Assembly: GCA_033439685.1 (NCBI GenBank) | Contig: JAUEDM010000001.1 | Coordinates: 124,001 to 188,000 of the forward strand | Length of the DNA stretch: 64,000 nt | Direction: 5' to 3' | DNA from: Apodospora peruviana | Lineage: Eukaryota > Ascomycota > Sordariomycetes > Sordariales > Lasiosphaeriaceae | Shown here: piece by piece, positions 1-11,107 of the stretch | Numbering within the stretch: the first letter of the stretch is position 1 | Layout: each line of letters begins with the position of its first letter | Notes under the pieces: generated by a model | Seen by the model: the letters and a program-made list of their open reading frames with translations, nothing else | What the model was told of the DNA's origin: nothing | Database searches by the model: none | Made by a program: the position numbers and the translations under genes

Positions 1-2635
1 GACATCCAGGAACGCGCCGAGTGCCCCGTCTGCCAACTAGTTGTTGAGGGAATTCACTCCGAGCAGTCCATGTATGGGATGCCAGTCGAGAATGACTGGG
101 TTGGCATCATGTTTATACACACTTCTTCCCCGCCGCATGCCTTCTTCCGGGTCTTCTTTGGTTACGAGGAGAGAATGCGCCTGGCATTTGTCGCCGACAA
201 CCCCGACCACGCCCACACGCCCGACACCGCCAGACTACTGGGGGATAAAATAGAGCATGCGCGAATCCGCATGTGGCTTGAGGCCTGTAAAGAATCGCAC
301 CCGAGCTGTCGGGTTCATTCCGAGGTAAACGAGTCCCACCTTGCCAAAGATACATGTACTTACGGAGGTTAAACGTGGTAGCCCGATATATCTGCAACCA
401 GGATGATCAGAGTTCTCGACCTGGAGCTTCGCCAAGTTGTGCATATCACGCCCGATGCGAAGTACGTCGCCCTCAGCTATGTCTGGGGCCAACTGCCCAT
501 GTTCAAGTTAAAAAGAGACAACGTCGAGTTTCTTTCCCAGACCGGATCTCTCGATACCATCCGCAAACACCTGCCCAGGACGATCAACGATGCCATCGAT
601 TTTGTCAGGGCACTAGGATTGCGATATCTCTGGGTCGATGCACTGTGTCTCGTCCAAGACGATTCCCAGGATGTCCACGACGGCATACAGTCGATGAACT
701 CGATCTACCATCGGTCTTACTTCACCATCGTGGCTGGCTCCGGAGCCAATGCCGACGCCGGTCTGCCTGCCGTTTCTCAGAGATTTAGACACCAGGCCGT
801 GCGTGAGATCCGTCCTGGGCTGAGAATGGCTGCCCAGAATAGCATTGACTGGCATCTCCGACACTCGGTGTACAACACCCGGGGGTGGACATTACAGGAA
901 CTGGTCTTGCCTCGGCGAACTGTCATCTTTATCAACAATCAGGTGTACTTTCGATGCAGAGAAGCGAACTGGGCAGAGGAACTGTGGTCAGACAAGTGGA
1001 TATCGTGGTTGGATCCCTATGACACTAATATCAGTCGTATTCCTGGCATCAACCTAGCTGCCACGAGCGAGCTACTCGAAGTCAAACCTCTCTGGGCCTA
1101 CCAAAAGATATGCGAAGATTATTCCAAGAGGAGGCTTCGGAACGACGGTGATGCGCTTCGCGCGGTTGCCGGAATCATGCGACAGCTGTCCCTGCCAAGG
1201 AACACAGGGTTTGTCGAGGGTCTTCCGGACAGTAGTCTCGACATGTTCCTCTTGTTTATCTCGTCGAGAGGAGATCTTCGTCGCAGATCCGGGTTTGCGA
1301 GCTTCTCATGGGCCGGCTGGGAAGGTCAGATCATGTGGCCGCGTGAAAATTACGGGTGGTTTGGCGATGATGGGAAGTCGGCTTACATATGGAGCTCCGA
1401 GAACATCACCAAGTGGCTGGAGAGGAAATGCCTTCTCGAATGGAAAGTGTTGGCTCCAAGCGGTGATATCAAGATCATAAATCAGCGGCACATACATCAT
1501 GGAGTGCAAAAACAAGACCCGCTCGTTGCACTCATGAAGGACTTCCCCGAAGCCTTTTCAGCGATGAGGGCCAAAGGGAGCCGCTGTGCTTGCGGTGAAG
1601 GCTATACTGCCGGCCCTCATTCACGAGATGCCTTGGATTCGAAGCCAGATTACTCCGGCTCGGACTTTGGCCCTAGCTCTGCTTTTGGGAAACCTGTGAT
1701 CTCCAACCCACGCATGACCTCAGAGACCAAGTTGACCAACCCCTTGACTGATTATCATATGCAACTGCAACTACTGGAAGAGCAGAACCGACAGGCAGGT
1801 AAACAAGACCACCCGTCATCCTCCAGTCATCACAATAAACTGATCAACCGATCCAATTGCAGTTGCTCGATCCCGCGCACAGCAACGCCAAAACCGCAAA
1901 CCAGATCCGGTCACGGATAAGCTTCGGTACTCTGAGTCTGCAGGTGACGACGAGTGGGATTCAAGCTGTTTCGGGTTCCGATCCACATGGGAAGACATGC
2001 CAGAAGCAGAAAGGAAGAGACGAAGGAGCATGGACCCTCGGACGAAACGGATTCGCGAAGAAGCCATCGACATACCGTTAGTCATAACTCTCCTCTCCAA
2101 CCTACCGGTACTTACCTAACCACAGAACCCGGTGATGTTACGTTTCTTTCCATATCGAGTTAACCTTGTTCATTTCTTGCACAGCGCCTTTCCACCATAT
2201 TCGGTCCTCAGCTTCCATACAGTCTGCCTCCACTTGCGCATCGGAGACCTTTCTGATTTCCAGAAACGTTCACTGACCGAGCAAGAATTTGACAGAGTCC
2301 CGGGACTCCCCCTCTATGACAGAAACAAACAGCTCGTCGGATCCCTACATCCAGATAACCTCGACCTGATGGACCAGCAGAGATTAGAATTCGAGTTTCT
2401 CGTGCTCTCGCGTAGCCAGACCCCGACAACAGCCTCTGCTCTGTCCACATACACCAGAACACAAGGTGCCAAATTTGATCCAGCATACCCTCTTCCGCAA
2501 GACCTTCTGTGGGTTCTCGCTGTCGTATGGACTCGCGGGATCGCGGAGCGCCGAGGCGTCGGGCAGATATTGACCTCAAGCTTGGGGGCTGCGCTGGACC
2601 CTGGTCCGGAGCTCAAATGTGTTCTACTAGGGTAG
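1..2635 (+). CDS. HET-domain (heterokaryon incompatibility) protein, 5' truncated by window edge
   Basis: The HET domain is the conserved module of fungal non-self recognition and programmed cell death. Its core is seen from 403: YVALSYVWG, then the block with LRYLWVDALCLVQDD, then SIYHRSYFTIVAGSG, and further on RGWTLQELVLPRR. Upstream, positions 1-324 encode an open piece with CPVCQLV and a WLEACKESHPSC block, typical of the region before a HET domain, so the gene starts outside the window. A probable intron is 325-401, but it leaves exon 2 one base out of frame. Another intron is 1799-1862, after which the frame runs to about 2077. The last exon, to 2635, carries the usual HET C-terminal block (LVGSLHPDNLDL and LEFEFLVLS). 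Introns between 2078 and 2185 are not resolved. The family is certain; the exact model and integrity are not. Confidence 0.8.
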
Positions 2636-3651
2636 AGGACACCATTATTTTCAGGCTGGATTCCATGATTATTAGTAGTGTTTACGGTATCTGGTACGTT
2701 CCAATGGTGATGATTCAAGGGGTCCACTTACACCTTTTGCCGGGATTTAAAGCGCTAGGATAAAGACTTTAGCAGCAGCCCTATTTGAACAAAGAAATCC
2801 CGTTAGGTCTGCAAGTTGCCCGCTACTCATGTCCATTTTACTCTATCGTTTATAAAGAGGATCCCAAATCTTACAAAAAATAGAGCGGGGATATTACATG
2901 TGCGTTCAAGTAAAATAAAAATCAGGTCTTGTGTTGTTCGGAAGCAGCTCTCACTTTCTATAAGGACGAACCTCCTTTACCCTGATTCGCAACCTGGGCA
3001 GCCACTTCGACGCCATCTATCAAATAGTCCTGCTAAAACCGTTAGGCTAACCAACTCAACAGCATCTATGAAGTCGCGAAACTAAGCCTATTCGCTTATA
3101 GCAATCTTCAGCCTCAGCCTCCCGTTCCGGCAATCTTGTACTACTCGTAAGGAGACCCAATATTAGGGCTAACCGCTACTGAAACCCTTTGTGATCGTTA
3201 AAGATGCTACCGCCCGGAGGATCCTCATCAAAAGGGGGGAGACTGTCCTTTAATATGTTCAGGGATGAGCTGGTGTATAAATACAGTGTTTTCTTGTTCA
3301 GACGGGGCCTTTGAAAGGCACTTTTATGAAAATTTGAAATTTCGGCAGAGGTGCAGTTCTGGGTACAGGACAGCATCACGGTTCGCGGGCGATGAGCAGG
3401 TAATTAAGAAACTTGTGAATAAATTCTGATAAACTAGGTATGTGGTGTCTTCTCGTAGTTGCTACATCTCCTCAAGTTCAGTTGAGTAGCGATCGTCAGT
3501 GTGTACCTCCCATCCCAGAAACCACTCGTTGCAAGATACAATCCCAGTCCCAACCACAATCCCAATCCCATAAAACCAATGTCCCAAGTACCCATGTCAA
3601 GAAGAAACCAAACTGTTGCCATCCCAAAACTCCGTCTCATAGTATATTAGG
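2636..3651. other. Intergenic region containing a decayed repeat
   Basis: No convincing gene is seen. About 2966-3215 is a diverged copy of sequence at 14462-14770 (listed separately). The rest is fairly AT-rich and has no recognisable feature. Confidence 0.5.
2966..3215 (+). repeat. Diverged dispersed repeat, copy A (partner at 14462-14770)
   Basis: By eye it aligns with 14462-14770 in the same orientation. Shared stretches include CGGCAATCTTG, AAGCCTATT and GACCCAATAT. Many differences are transitions: CTTGCACCACTC there is CTTGTACTACTC here, and ATCAGGGCCAA is ATTAGGGCTAA. Such a C-to-T bias is the signature of RIP in ascomycetes. No coding capacity is left and the element type is unknown. 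Confidence 0.55.
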
Positions 3652-4644
3652 CTATCCCACCTGCGCAACGACGAGAACATTAAGCGCCTCGACGTTCAAG
3701 ATGTCTCTTGACGCCCTCGTGTGTGGGTTGTGAACTGGTTCGACCTCGTCGGCATCTGTCCAGCCCCTCTCAGGGCCCCAGCCAATCATCCTTCCTTGTG
3801 ACAATGTCACATCGAACAAACCACGCATCATGGCGCCGGTCTTTTTAACGCCAGGCCACGCATCAAAGTGGACACGATCAATGAAGGGCAGATCAGTCAA
3901 AACACCATTCAGAAGCCCCTGTGAAAACGTCTCGTAGAAACCGTCGGCTCGGCGGAAGCCAGCATAAAAGGAGTCGCTGGGGTCACACTGTACAAAAACG
4001 GTGAGCTTGCGCAGGTTGATGCAGTCGGCAAGACCAAGCGCGGGATTGACTACCCAGCCACGAGGCGGCTGATTAAAGCCAGGTCCCAGCCGTAACTCAA
4101 GCGATGTGATGAAGCTGCGCTGTCGCTTGTTCAGCTTTGCAAGTAGCGGCTTCTTGGCCTTGAAGTGACGGCCCGTAATCGGGAAAAGACGGAAGGTATG
4201 GGTGCTGTAGAAGACATAGGAAGCCTCGTGGTATATAGCTCGGGAGGTGCGTAGGATTGCGAGTCTCTTGTGGATGCACTTGTGGTTGTCCGAGTCGAGG
4301 TCGACCACACGTGGGACTTCGGCAAAGTGTTCGCTGTAGATCCGGTTTCGCAGTTCGGACGGCAGGTCCATGAAGCGAAAAGGCTTCCTCTTTGCGGCCT
4401 TTGGCTTCGGGGTCCTCTCCGCAAGTTCAGAAGATTGCCCGGCCGGGTCGCTCAGAGTCAGATTGTTAATAGGAATCGAGTCGACATCGTCTTCGGTCTC
4501 CGGTTCGACTTCGGAGGCGTAGGTAGACGGATAGGCGGAACTCAGGGGAGTCGTGCAGTTTGACTGGATCGGGGTCGGTACGCGAGGGGCGACAACGGCG
4601 CGCGGCGCTGCGCGCGACGTCCTTGTTGCCGTTCTACGAGCCAT
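3652..4644 (-). CDS. F-box-like / 2EXR-type protein
   Basis: Single-exon gene of 330 aa. Residues 1-85 are basic, Ser/Pro-rich and acidic low-complexity sequence. They are followed by FRFMDLPSELRNRIYSEHF, the Leu-Pro-x-Glu-(Ile/Leu)-Arg-Asn-x-Ile-Tyr signature of fungal F-box-like (2EXR) proteins. After that come a segment like LAILRTSRAIYHEASYVFYS and a hydrophobic core with RSFITSLELRLG, as is usual in this large family. The fungal family is poorly characterised; members are presumed substrate adaptors or structural proteins, and no substrate can be inferred. The gene is divergent from TIM50, with about 1.1 kb between the two starts. No intron is needed. The family call is good; the function is unknown. 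Confidence 0.75.
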   Translation of the reverse strand: MARRTATRTSRAAPRAVVAPRVPTPIQSNCTTPLSSAYPSTYASEVEPETEDDVDSIPINNLTLSDPAGQSSELAERTPKPKAAKRKPFRFMDLPSELRNRIYSEHFAEVPRVVDLDSDNHKCIHKRLAILRTSRAIYHEASYVFYSTHTFRLFPITGRHFKAKKPLLAKLNKRQRSFITSLELRLGPGFNQPPRGWVVNPALGLADCINLRKLTVFVQCDPSDSFYAGFRRADGFYETFSQGLLNGVLTDLPFIDRVHFDAWPGVKKTGAMMRGLFDVTLSQGRMIGWGPERGWTDADEVEPVHNPHTRASRDILNVEALNVLVVAQVG

Positions 4645-5764
4645 CTCGAGATTCGGTGTTCTCGGGTTCTCAGGCGTGGTAGGATGACGGCGGTAGGTAT
4701 GGAGTCTGCAACAGATCCGGTTGCACTGATTCTGCAGGGAGGATTGAAGGTCAGAGACTGCGCCGGTTAGAATGGGATGGTGGCGAAACCGACTTGCGTC
4801 TAAATAAGCCGCGGAAAGTCAATTGTTTGGCGACGGATTGGTCACTGGGCGATTGGAAGGCGGAAGAATGCCAGATGGTGAGCTCGAGTTGACGAGAATG
4901 CAGCACACTGAGGGTGGTCCCATCGTGAGTACTGACACGCGACGACTGGACCACCCTCTAGAATGCATCCGCGGCGGCCATGGCGGGCGGTTTGGCTTTA
5001 AGACAGACAATGACTGGAGTCGCGGATCGGAGGACCGTGGTATTTCTAGGTTTGGCGTGTGGATCGGATGGAACTTGCAAGCAGCGGCTTCAAGATGAAT
5101 TGCAGAACTGTCGATGGAAGAAAGGAGAAGAGCACCGGAAGACAGGGAAATAGGTCAACTAGATAAGTCAAAGTTCCGGAAGTGAGGGGAAGACCGGTCA
5201 GTAGCTCAGGTTGTAGCAAAGACACGAAAGAGTCGAGACAACGGATTTCAGCGGGTTGCAGTGCAGTGCAGTTCGAGTTGCGATCCAGACTTGCCGGTCA
5301 AGGCCTGCAGTGGACTCAGGCGAGCGGCAAAAAGAGGTGGGGTTAGTCGCGGTGCACGTGAGCCAGCCATTTGCGAATGGGGTCAAGATGACGAAATCCC
5401 CCGCCTTTGGGCAGGGTGCAGGAGCGCCAAGCAATTGGACGGACAGCGGAGGTGGAGACCGAAGCCTGGATGGCCTGTGCGAACCCGGTCGATGGAAAAT
5501 CCAGTGGCCGAGCAGCCGCGACCGGGGTCGGGTCAGTTCATCGCTTTCGGGGATTCCTTGGCTCCAATCATGGATCGGTGTGGATCCGCTTGGAAATTTT
5601 TGGTGACGGCAGAGAAGCTCAACAAGTAAATTGTGCACACAAAGCACGCAGCTCTCGTCGTGGGTCGCAACCGGTTTCACCCGTTCTCTGCGAACTTGAA
5701 GGCCATCACGTCTCCCCGACCATTACAGCCTACAGACCCGAATTGGCAGCACCATCAAGCAGCC
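4645..5764. other. Divergent promoter region between the F-box-like gene and TIM50
   Basis: About 1.1 kb with no supported gene. Overlapping ORFs on both strands at 5200-5680 have no domain-like sequence. The region presumably holds promoters and 5' UTRs of both flanking genes. CT-rich blocks near 5700-5730 would suit a TIM50 leader. Confidence 0.5.
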
Positions 5765-7509
5765 ATGATGCTTTCCCGCACTGCGGCGCGCTCAGCCTTG
5801 GGCAGCGCCCGAGGTGTTGTGAGGCCCTCGGTATCAGTGTCGGCAACATCGATATGGAGTCGGGGCATGGCTAAAAACAACAGGCCGGACAACCAACGGT
5901 TCGCCAGATCGCAGAACTCTCCGTCCCAGGCGCCAAAGGTATCGCAGCCTCCTCAGTCACGCGAGCCTGCTTCCTCCTCTCCTGCCTCCACCCCCAAACC
6001 CGCCAAGCCCCAGCCGACACCAACACCGACACCAACGCCGACACCTGCTTCAGAGCAAGAGCAAGCCGACAAGGTTACCGCCGAGTCGCAAGAGCAAGAA
6101 CCAGTTCCAGATCTATCCAAGCTCCCCGATCTGACACAGGGTATCCCCTCGACCCTGGAATACGAGACTGCTGGTGCGAATCGGTCGTCGATGACTGCCG
6201 TAGAGGAGGAGGAAGCTGCCACATCAGCTGGGGGAGGGGGTAGGCCCAAGGGTGAGCTGCCAGCCTCCGCGTACATCTCCTCCACGGACCGTAAACGCCA
6301 ATGGTGGACGAGGGTTTTCTTGCTCGCCATGGGCGTGTCCGTTGTTGGTGGCACCGCGTATCTTGGTCGGGACTGGGATGACGAAGAGCTGCCCAAGCAC
6401 CCCGACGTACCCAACGGCTGGGGTCTGGGACTCTGGTGGACACGGGCCAGAGCTAGGATGGGCGACACGGTCACTTACTACCAGGAGCCCGCGTTCGAAA
6501 AGTTGCTGCCCGACCCCGACCCGTCGTTCGAGCGACCGTACACCCTGTGCATCAGTCTGGAGGACATGCTCATTCACAGCGAGTGGACACGCGACCATGG
6601 GTGGCGTGTGGCAAAGCGCCCCGGTGTTGACTACTTCCTGCGCTACCTGAGCCAGTATTACGAGATCGTCTTGTTCACCAGCGTGCCATTCCAAATCGCA
6701 GATCCCGTGGTGCGCAAGCTTGACCCCTATCGCTTCATTATGTGGCCGCTCTTCAGAGAGGCAACCAAGTACAAGGATGGTGAGGTTGTCAAGGTATGAC
6801 CGTTGTCGAACACCAAAATTTTCCCTCAGACACTAATGTGGTTGAACAGGACTTGTCCTATCTCAATCGCGACCTGTCCAAGGTCATCATCCTGGACACC
6901 AATCCCCAACATGTGCGAGCCCAGCCCGAGAACGCCATCGTTCTGCCCAAATGGACTGGCGATGCCAAAGACGACGGACTCGTGTCTCTGGTCCCCTTTC
7001 TCGAGTTCATCCATACAATGCAATACGGTGATGTGCGCAAGGTGATCAAGTCCTTTGAAGGCACACACATCCCCACCGAGTTCGCGAGGAGAGAGGCAAT
7101 TGCCCGGGCCGAGCACAACAAGCTGGTTGCTTCCAAGAGGGGCAGGACCTCGAGCGCTGCCAGCAGCGGAGGAGGGCTGGGTTGGCTTAGCAGCCACCTC
7201 GGCCTGAAGCCGAGCAACATGAGCCTGATGGTCACACCCGAGGGCGAGGAGAACCCCCAGGAAGCCTTTGCCAAGGGTAAGATGCTGCAGGATATTGCCC
7301 GGGAACGCGGCATCAAGAATTACATGATGGTGGAGGAGGAGATCCGCAAGAACGGAGAGAAGTGGCTCAAGGAAGAGCAGGAGCAGCAAGAAAAGGCCCA
7401 GAAGGAGATGATGAAGGGCATGCAGAACTCTATGTTTGGATGGTTTGGCGGAGGTGCCTCGGACGACGCCAAGAAGGACGCGTCGAGCGCGCCCGAGAAG
7501 AAGGCATAA
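5765..7509 (+). CDS. tim50: Mitochondrial inner-membrane import translocase subunit Tim50
   Basis: Two exons, 5765-6793 and 6850-7509, give 562 aa. Tim50 is the intermembrane-space receptor of the TIM23 complex and takes presequence proteins from the TOM complex. The N-terminus (MMLSRTAARSALGSARG) is a basic, Ser/Ala-rich presequence. A disordered Pro/Thr/Gln region follows, then one transmembrane segment at about residues 179-200 (FLLAMGVSVVGGTAYLG). An FCP1/NIF-like domain starts near 258, with GWRVAKRPGVDYFLRYLSQY, YEIVLFT, LNRDLSKVIILDT and PFLEFIHTMQYGDVR. The phosphatase nucleophile motif DxDx(T/V) is replaced by SLEDML, as in known Tim50 proteins, so it is a binding and not a catalytic fold. 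The intron is 56 nt, phase 0. An upstream in-frame ATG at 5633 would bury the presequence, so 5765 is preferred. Confidence 0.95.
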
Positions 7510-8905
7510 GCCTCGCAACCTAACTCTACTCTACCGTTCAGTGCGGTATGTACCAACACTATTGTTTCAAAATTCGTTATTTTTTTCAGTCTGTTCCTCA
7601 TTTTACCATCTATATTCTATCTGGAGCCACGAATGATAGGGTGACGGATATTCCCTCCTCTGGTTATGACATTCTCGCATGGGGAGCATGGGTATTGGGC
7701 GCAGGGCATTCAAAAGGCTTTTGAAACGTATACATAATGTGCCCAGAATGTGGTTATAGAAAGTCTTGTACAATACCTTAGAGAGAAGCGTGGCAATGTC
7801 AACCGTTGTCGATGATGTGCTGGTCTTGTTGGTCTTTGCTGGACAAAGTGGTGTGTCATCGATGACCAAACCCCACGGGGTAGCAGTCCGGGAACGGGAA
7901 GCCGGATGTCCGGCGCGGTCCGTCCTTCCTGTTTGCTGGGAGCCTCTGGACGTTAACGTTCAAGTTGACTTACACGCTGTTTGTTCGCACAAGATAGCTG
8001 TGCGCTCTTACACATGGCATGTGTTGCGTCCTACAAGCCCACGCTGTCGATGTGATATCGAGCAGCCCAACTGAAGCCTCCGCGGAAAAGTCTGGACAGC
8101 AACAAAGGTCCGTCCGGGAGGCTCTACTTGGCAAGTCGTCCATCGGGTTACCGGGAGCAGCAAAAGATGAAATGTTTCTCAAGCACAACATATTCCATAT
8201 CTCCCCGCTAACACTTAACCCCTTGTGAACACGGGGGATTTAGGATGTCCACGAACAAAGACGATCCTAGTATTCATTGAGAGCTGTGGGCGATGCCGAA
8301 AGCTACCTACAAACAGCAAACAAACTTAGACGCGCCGGGGAAATCTTCCGGGTCCTTTGCAGTGTGTAAGGTCCTGTCCACATATGCTCAGTTTGCTTTA
8401 CTTTGTGGCGAACGGCGGGTGTCACTTCGCCTAGACAACTCTAGAGGGTCGGGGAGTTGAGCCTTGGGCAAAGAAGACTATTCGTCCTGTTTGATGGTGT
8501 CCTCTGACGCCAGACTGACGGCCACGACTGGATCGTCTCCCGCCGCAACGTCCTTTGCTTCCGACGCCATGTCCATTTCCCCGGCATCCCGTCAGGCGCC
8601 GAGAAATGCCGTCTTTCTCTCGTTGGCGGGCAACCATTTTCGCCTTTCACTGGCCGTGTGCAGTAACACCTGGATAGACTACCCTGTCGAAGATGCGTAT
8701 AGTCAGTAATGGGATCGTTGAAGATACCCTAGAGACCGACATCGACCGGCATATAAGGAGAGTCTCGACTGCCCCCCTGAACCCAAACAAACAGAAACAG
8801 CAACCATCTCTCACGGCAGCTCAGTTCAGTTTCTCTCCAGTCACTCTCAATAAAAACAAGTCCAATAATCTCGATCTTTAGACAAACCAAAAAAAAAGAG
8901 TCAAG
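7510..8905. other. Intergenic region, TIM50 3' end to promoter of the Gln-rich gene
   Basis: 1.4 kb without a supported gene. The short ORFs have no family-like sequence. The right end holds a TATA element and a CT/A-rich leader (ending in a run of nine A) for the gene at 8906. Confidence 0.5.
8752..8758 (+). promoter_or_regulatory. TATA box of the Gln-rich secreted protein gene
   Basis: TATAAGG lies 148 bp before the ATG at 8906, in a good position for a fungal core promoter. The leader between them is C/T-rich and then A-rich. Confidence 0.5.
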
Positions 8906-10361
8906 ATGCATCTTCCCCGCGCCGTCCTGACCATCGCCCTCGCGGCCTCGACCGCCACCGCCCTCCCCAGCTTCATGCAGGGCAAGGGCCAGCAGCAGCC
9001 GCAGCAGCAGCAGGATGATGAGCGTAATCTCAACGGTAACCAGGGCAGCAGCGTCGGCAACCGCGATGACAAGCCCCTCCAACAGCAGGACTTCGGCGTC
9101 AACGGCAACGGGCAGCAGGGCAGCATGAACCCGCTCGCCATGAACGCCAGCCCGCCTATCAACGGGAAGCAGCAGCAAACCAGCATCATCAGCTCGCGGG
9201 ACGACCGCAACGGCTTCGGGACCGACGGCGCGTCGGACCAAAAGTACCAGAAACTCGACAACAGCCCCGATTTCGGGACAGATGACACGCCCGAACAGAA
9301 GTTCTCTGTCAATGACTTGCCCCCCAACCGCCAGCAGAAGCGCTCGCACATGGCGGCCTACTGGCAGTCCGGCCAGTCTGGTCAGCCTCAGCAGGGGCAG
9401 CAGCAGAATTTCGACGGCCAGCAGGGACAGGGTCAGCTGCAGCATGGTGTTGGGCAGCGCGGCCTCGGCGACGAGGACCTGCAAAAACGTCCCTACATCC
9501 AGCAGGACTCGAAGTTTCCCGGACAGCAGGACTCGAACTTTCGCGGCGGACAAGGTCAGCAGGGTCAGGGTCAGGGTCTGTCCAACATGAACAAGGACGG
9601 ACACCCGGATACTGAGCGCCAAGACATGAACACCCACGGCCAGCAGCAGCCTCAGCAGCAGAGGACGTCAGGTGGTAACGGCCAGCCAAGCCAGCAGCAG
9701 CAGGGTCTCCAGAACATGAACACCCACGGCCAGCAGCAGCCTCAGCAGCAGAGGACGTCAGGTGGTAACGGCCAACCAGGCCAGCAGCAGCAGGGTCTCC
9801 AGAACATGAACACCCACGGCCAGCAGCAGCCTCAGCAGCAGAGGACGTCAGGTGGTAACGGCCAACCAGGCCAGCAGCAGCAGGGTCTCCAGAACATGAA
9901 CACCCACGGCCAGCAGCCGGGCAACACTCAGCAGAAGACGTCAGGTGGCAACGGCCAACCGGGCCAGCAGCAGCAGGGTCTGCAGGACATGAACACCCAC
10001 GGCCAGCAGCCCCAGCAGCAGGGTCAGCAGAACATGAACACCCACGGTCAGCAGCCTACACAGCAGCAGCAAGACTCGAGCGTCCAGACTCAGGCTTCCG
10101 GCAGCACCACCCAGCAGCGCTTTAAGTCAAACGGCCAGCCGGGCAATTTGCAAAACGCCAATGGCCAGCAGCAGCAGCAGCAAGGTCTGACCCAGCAGGA
10201 TATGAGCGGTTGCGGTCAGCAGCAGGGGTACGTCTCCTCGTTACTTTGTGTCGAAAATGAAAGCAGATACTGACAGTGATAAACCATATAGACTCAATGA
10301 CGCTGCCAGTGCCTGCATGGCTCAGGGCAACAAGCAGCAGCAGGGCAGCGCCAATTACTAA
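8906..10361 (+). CDS. Secreted Gln-rich tandem-repeat protein
   Basis: Exons 8906-10227 and 10292-10361; the intron has a TACTGACAG branch site and an ATAG acceptor. The product is about 463 aa. A clean signal peptide (MHLPRAVLTIALAASTATA, then LPSF) is followed by a protein made mostly of Gln, Gly, Asn, Asp and Ser. A 30-residue unit starting NMNTHGQQQPQQQRTSGG is repeated about five times (DNA period 90 nt). Two Lys-Arg sites (QQKR before SHMAAYW, and LQKR before PYIQQD) could be cut by Kex2 in the secretory path. The only cysteines are near the C-terminus (SGCGQQQG and ASACMAQG, the second added by exon 2). No family is recognised; a cell-surface or matrix role is a guess based on secretion and low complexity. 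Confidence 0.8.
9623..10070 (+). repeat. 90-bp coding tandem repeat (about 5 units)
   Basis: Units start at 9623, 9713, 9803 and 9893, then continue with shortened copies at about 9986 and 10031. The first three are almost identical at DNA level and the last ones are shorter and diverged. This points to recent unequal exchange or slippage inside the Gln-rich gene and to likely length variation between strains. Confidence 0.9.
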
Positions 10362-11107
10362 ACCGTCTCGACTCATCTCCGGACATACATGACCCACGCC
10401 CGGCGCAAGAGTGAAATGTGTGGGAAAATGGACTGCAGAGGATAGGAGACAAACAAATCAGCTCAGATTGGATGTGTTGGCATAGTAAAATTCATTTGTT
10501 TATTATTATTTATTCAACCAGGTAGTTAGTTTGCGTTGGAGGTTGGAAAGGTTCTGTTCAGCCAGTTACCTGACTTACATGTTAAGGTACTGCTGCAGAC
10601 CAAAGTCGGTCGTTCTATAGCTTTTTTCTCAATATTCACTGTCGCTCATTACTTCCTCTTTCCGTATATAATCCGTTGCAGCAGTGGTCGTTTTGCTTTC
10701 TGTGTCGTCTGGTTCAAATCGTGATGTGTACACCATTCTACGGCAAATAGCACCTAGCCCACCGGGTACTCTAGAAAACCTTGTAAGATTCCTCGTCGGT
10801 GACATCTTTTGCGATGGGCTGCCAGAGCCAGAGATGGTATTTACATGGAATCTTTACTGCTCAAATCGAGTGTTTCCAAGATACGGTAGCCACCAGGTGT
10901 CCTGAAGAGTCCATTACGAGCTAGGTCCTTTGTAAAGTACTCGATGGTTGCTATTTACCATGAAATGGTGATTCGATCATGCCGTGATGAAAAACAAAAG
11001 CTTTCAGTTATTACAGTAGTCCAACAGTCTAGTGTGCCAACTATCAAACATCCATCTCTTATCCAACCACTCTATCAAAAAGGAATATGCTATACAGTGA
11101 CCAATGG
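10362..11107. other. Intergenic region with one MITE-like element
   Basis: It holds the 3' regions of the two convergent neighbours and the inverted-repeat element at 10728-10974. No gene is supported. Confidence 0.5.
10728..10974. mobile_element. MITE-like element, copy 1
   Basis: About 247 bp with terminal inverted repeats: the left end reads ACCATTCTACGGCAAATAGC and the right end, reversed, reads ACCATTTCATGGTAAATAGC. It has no coding capacity. Inside, the sequence TTTCCAAGATACGGTAGCCA and nearby blocks align with the copy at 20130-20322, with many transitions. Small size, inverted ends and dispersed related copies fit a non-autonomous DNA transposon; the superfamily and target duplication are not clear. 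Confidence 0.55.

Noticed and set aside
6826..7518. 230-codon minus-strand ORF opposite TIM50 exon 2
   Set aside because: Shadow of a conserved coding exon.
8729..9637. 302-codon minus-strand ORF opposite the Gln-rich gene
   Set aside because: Made of Leu/Val runs as expected from the reverse of CAG-rich coding sequence.
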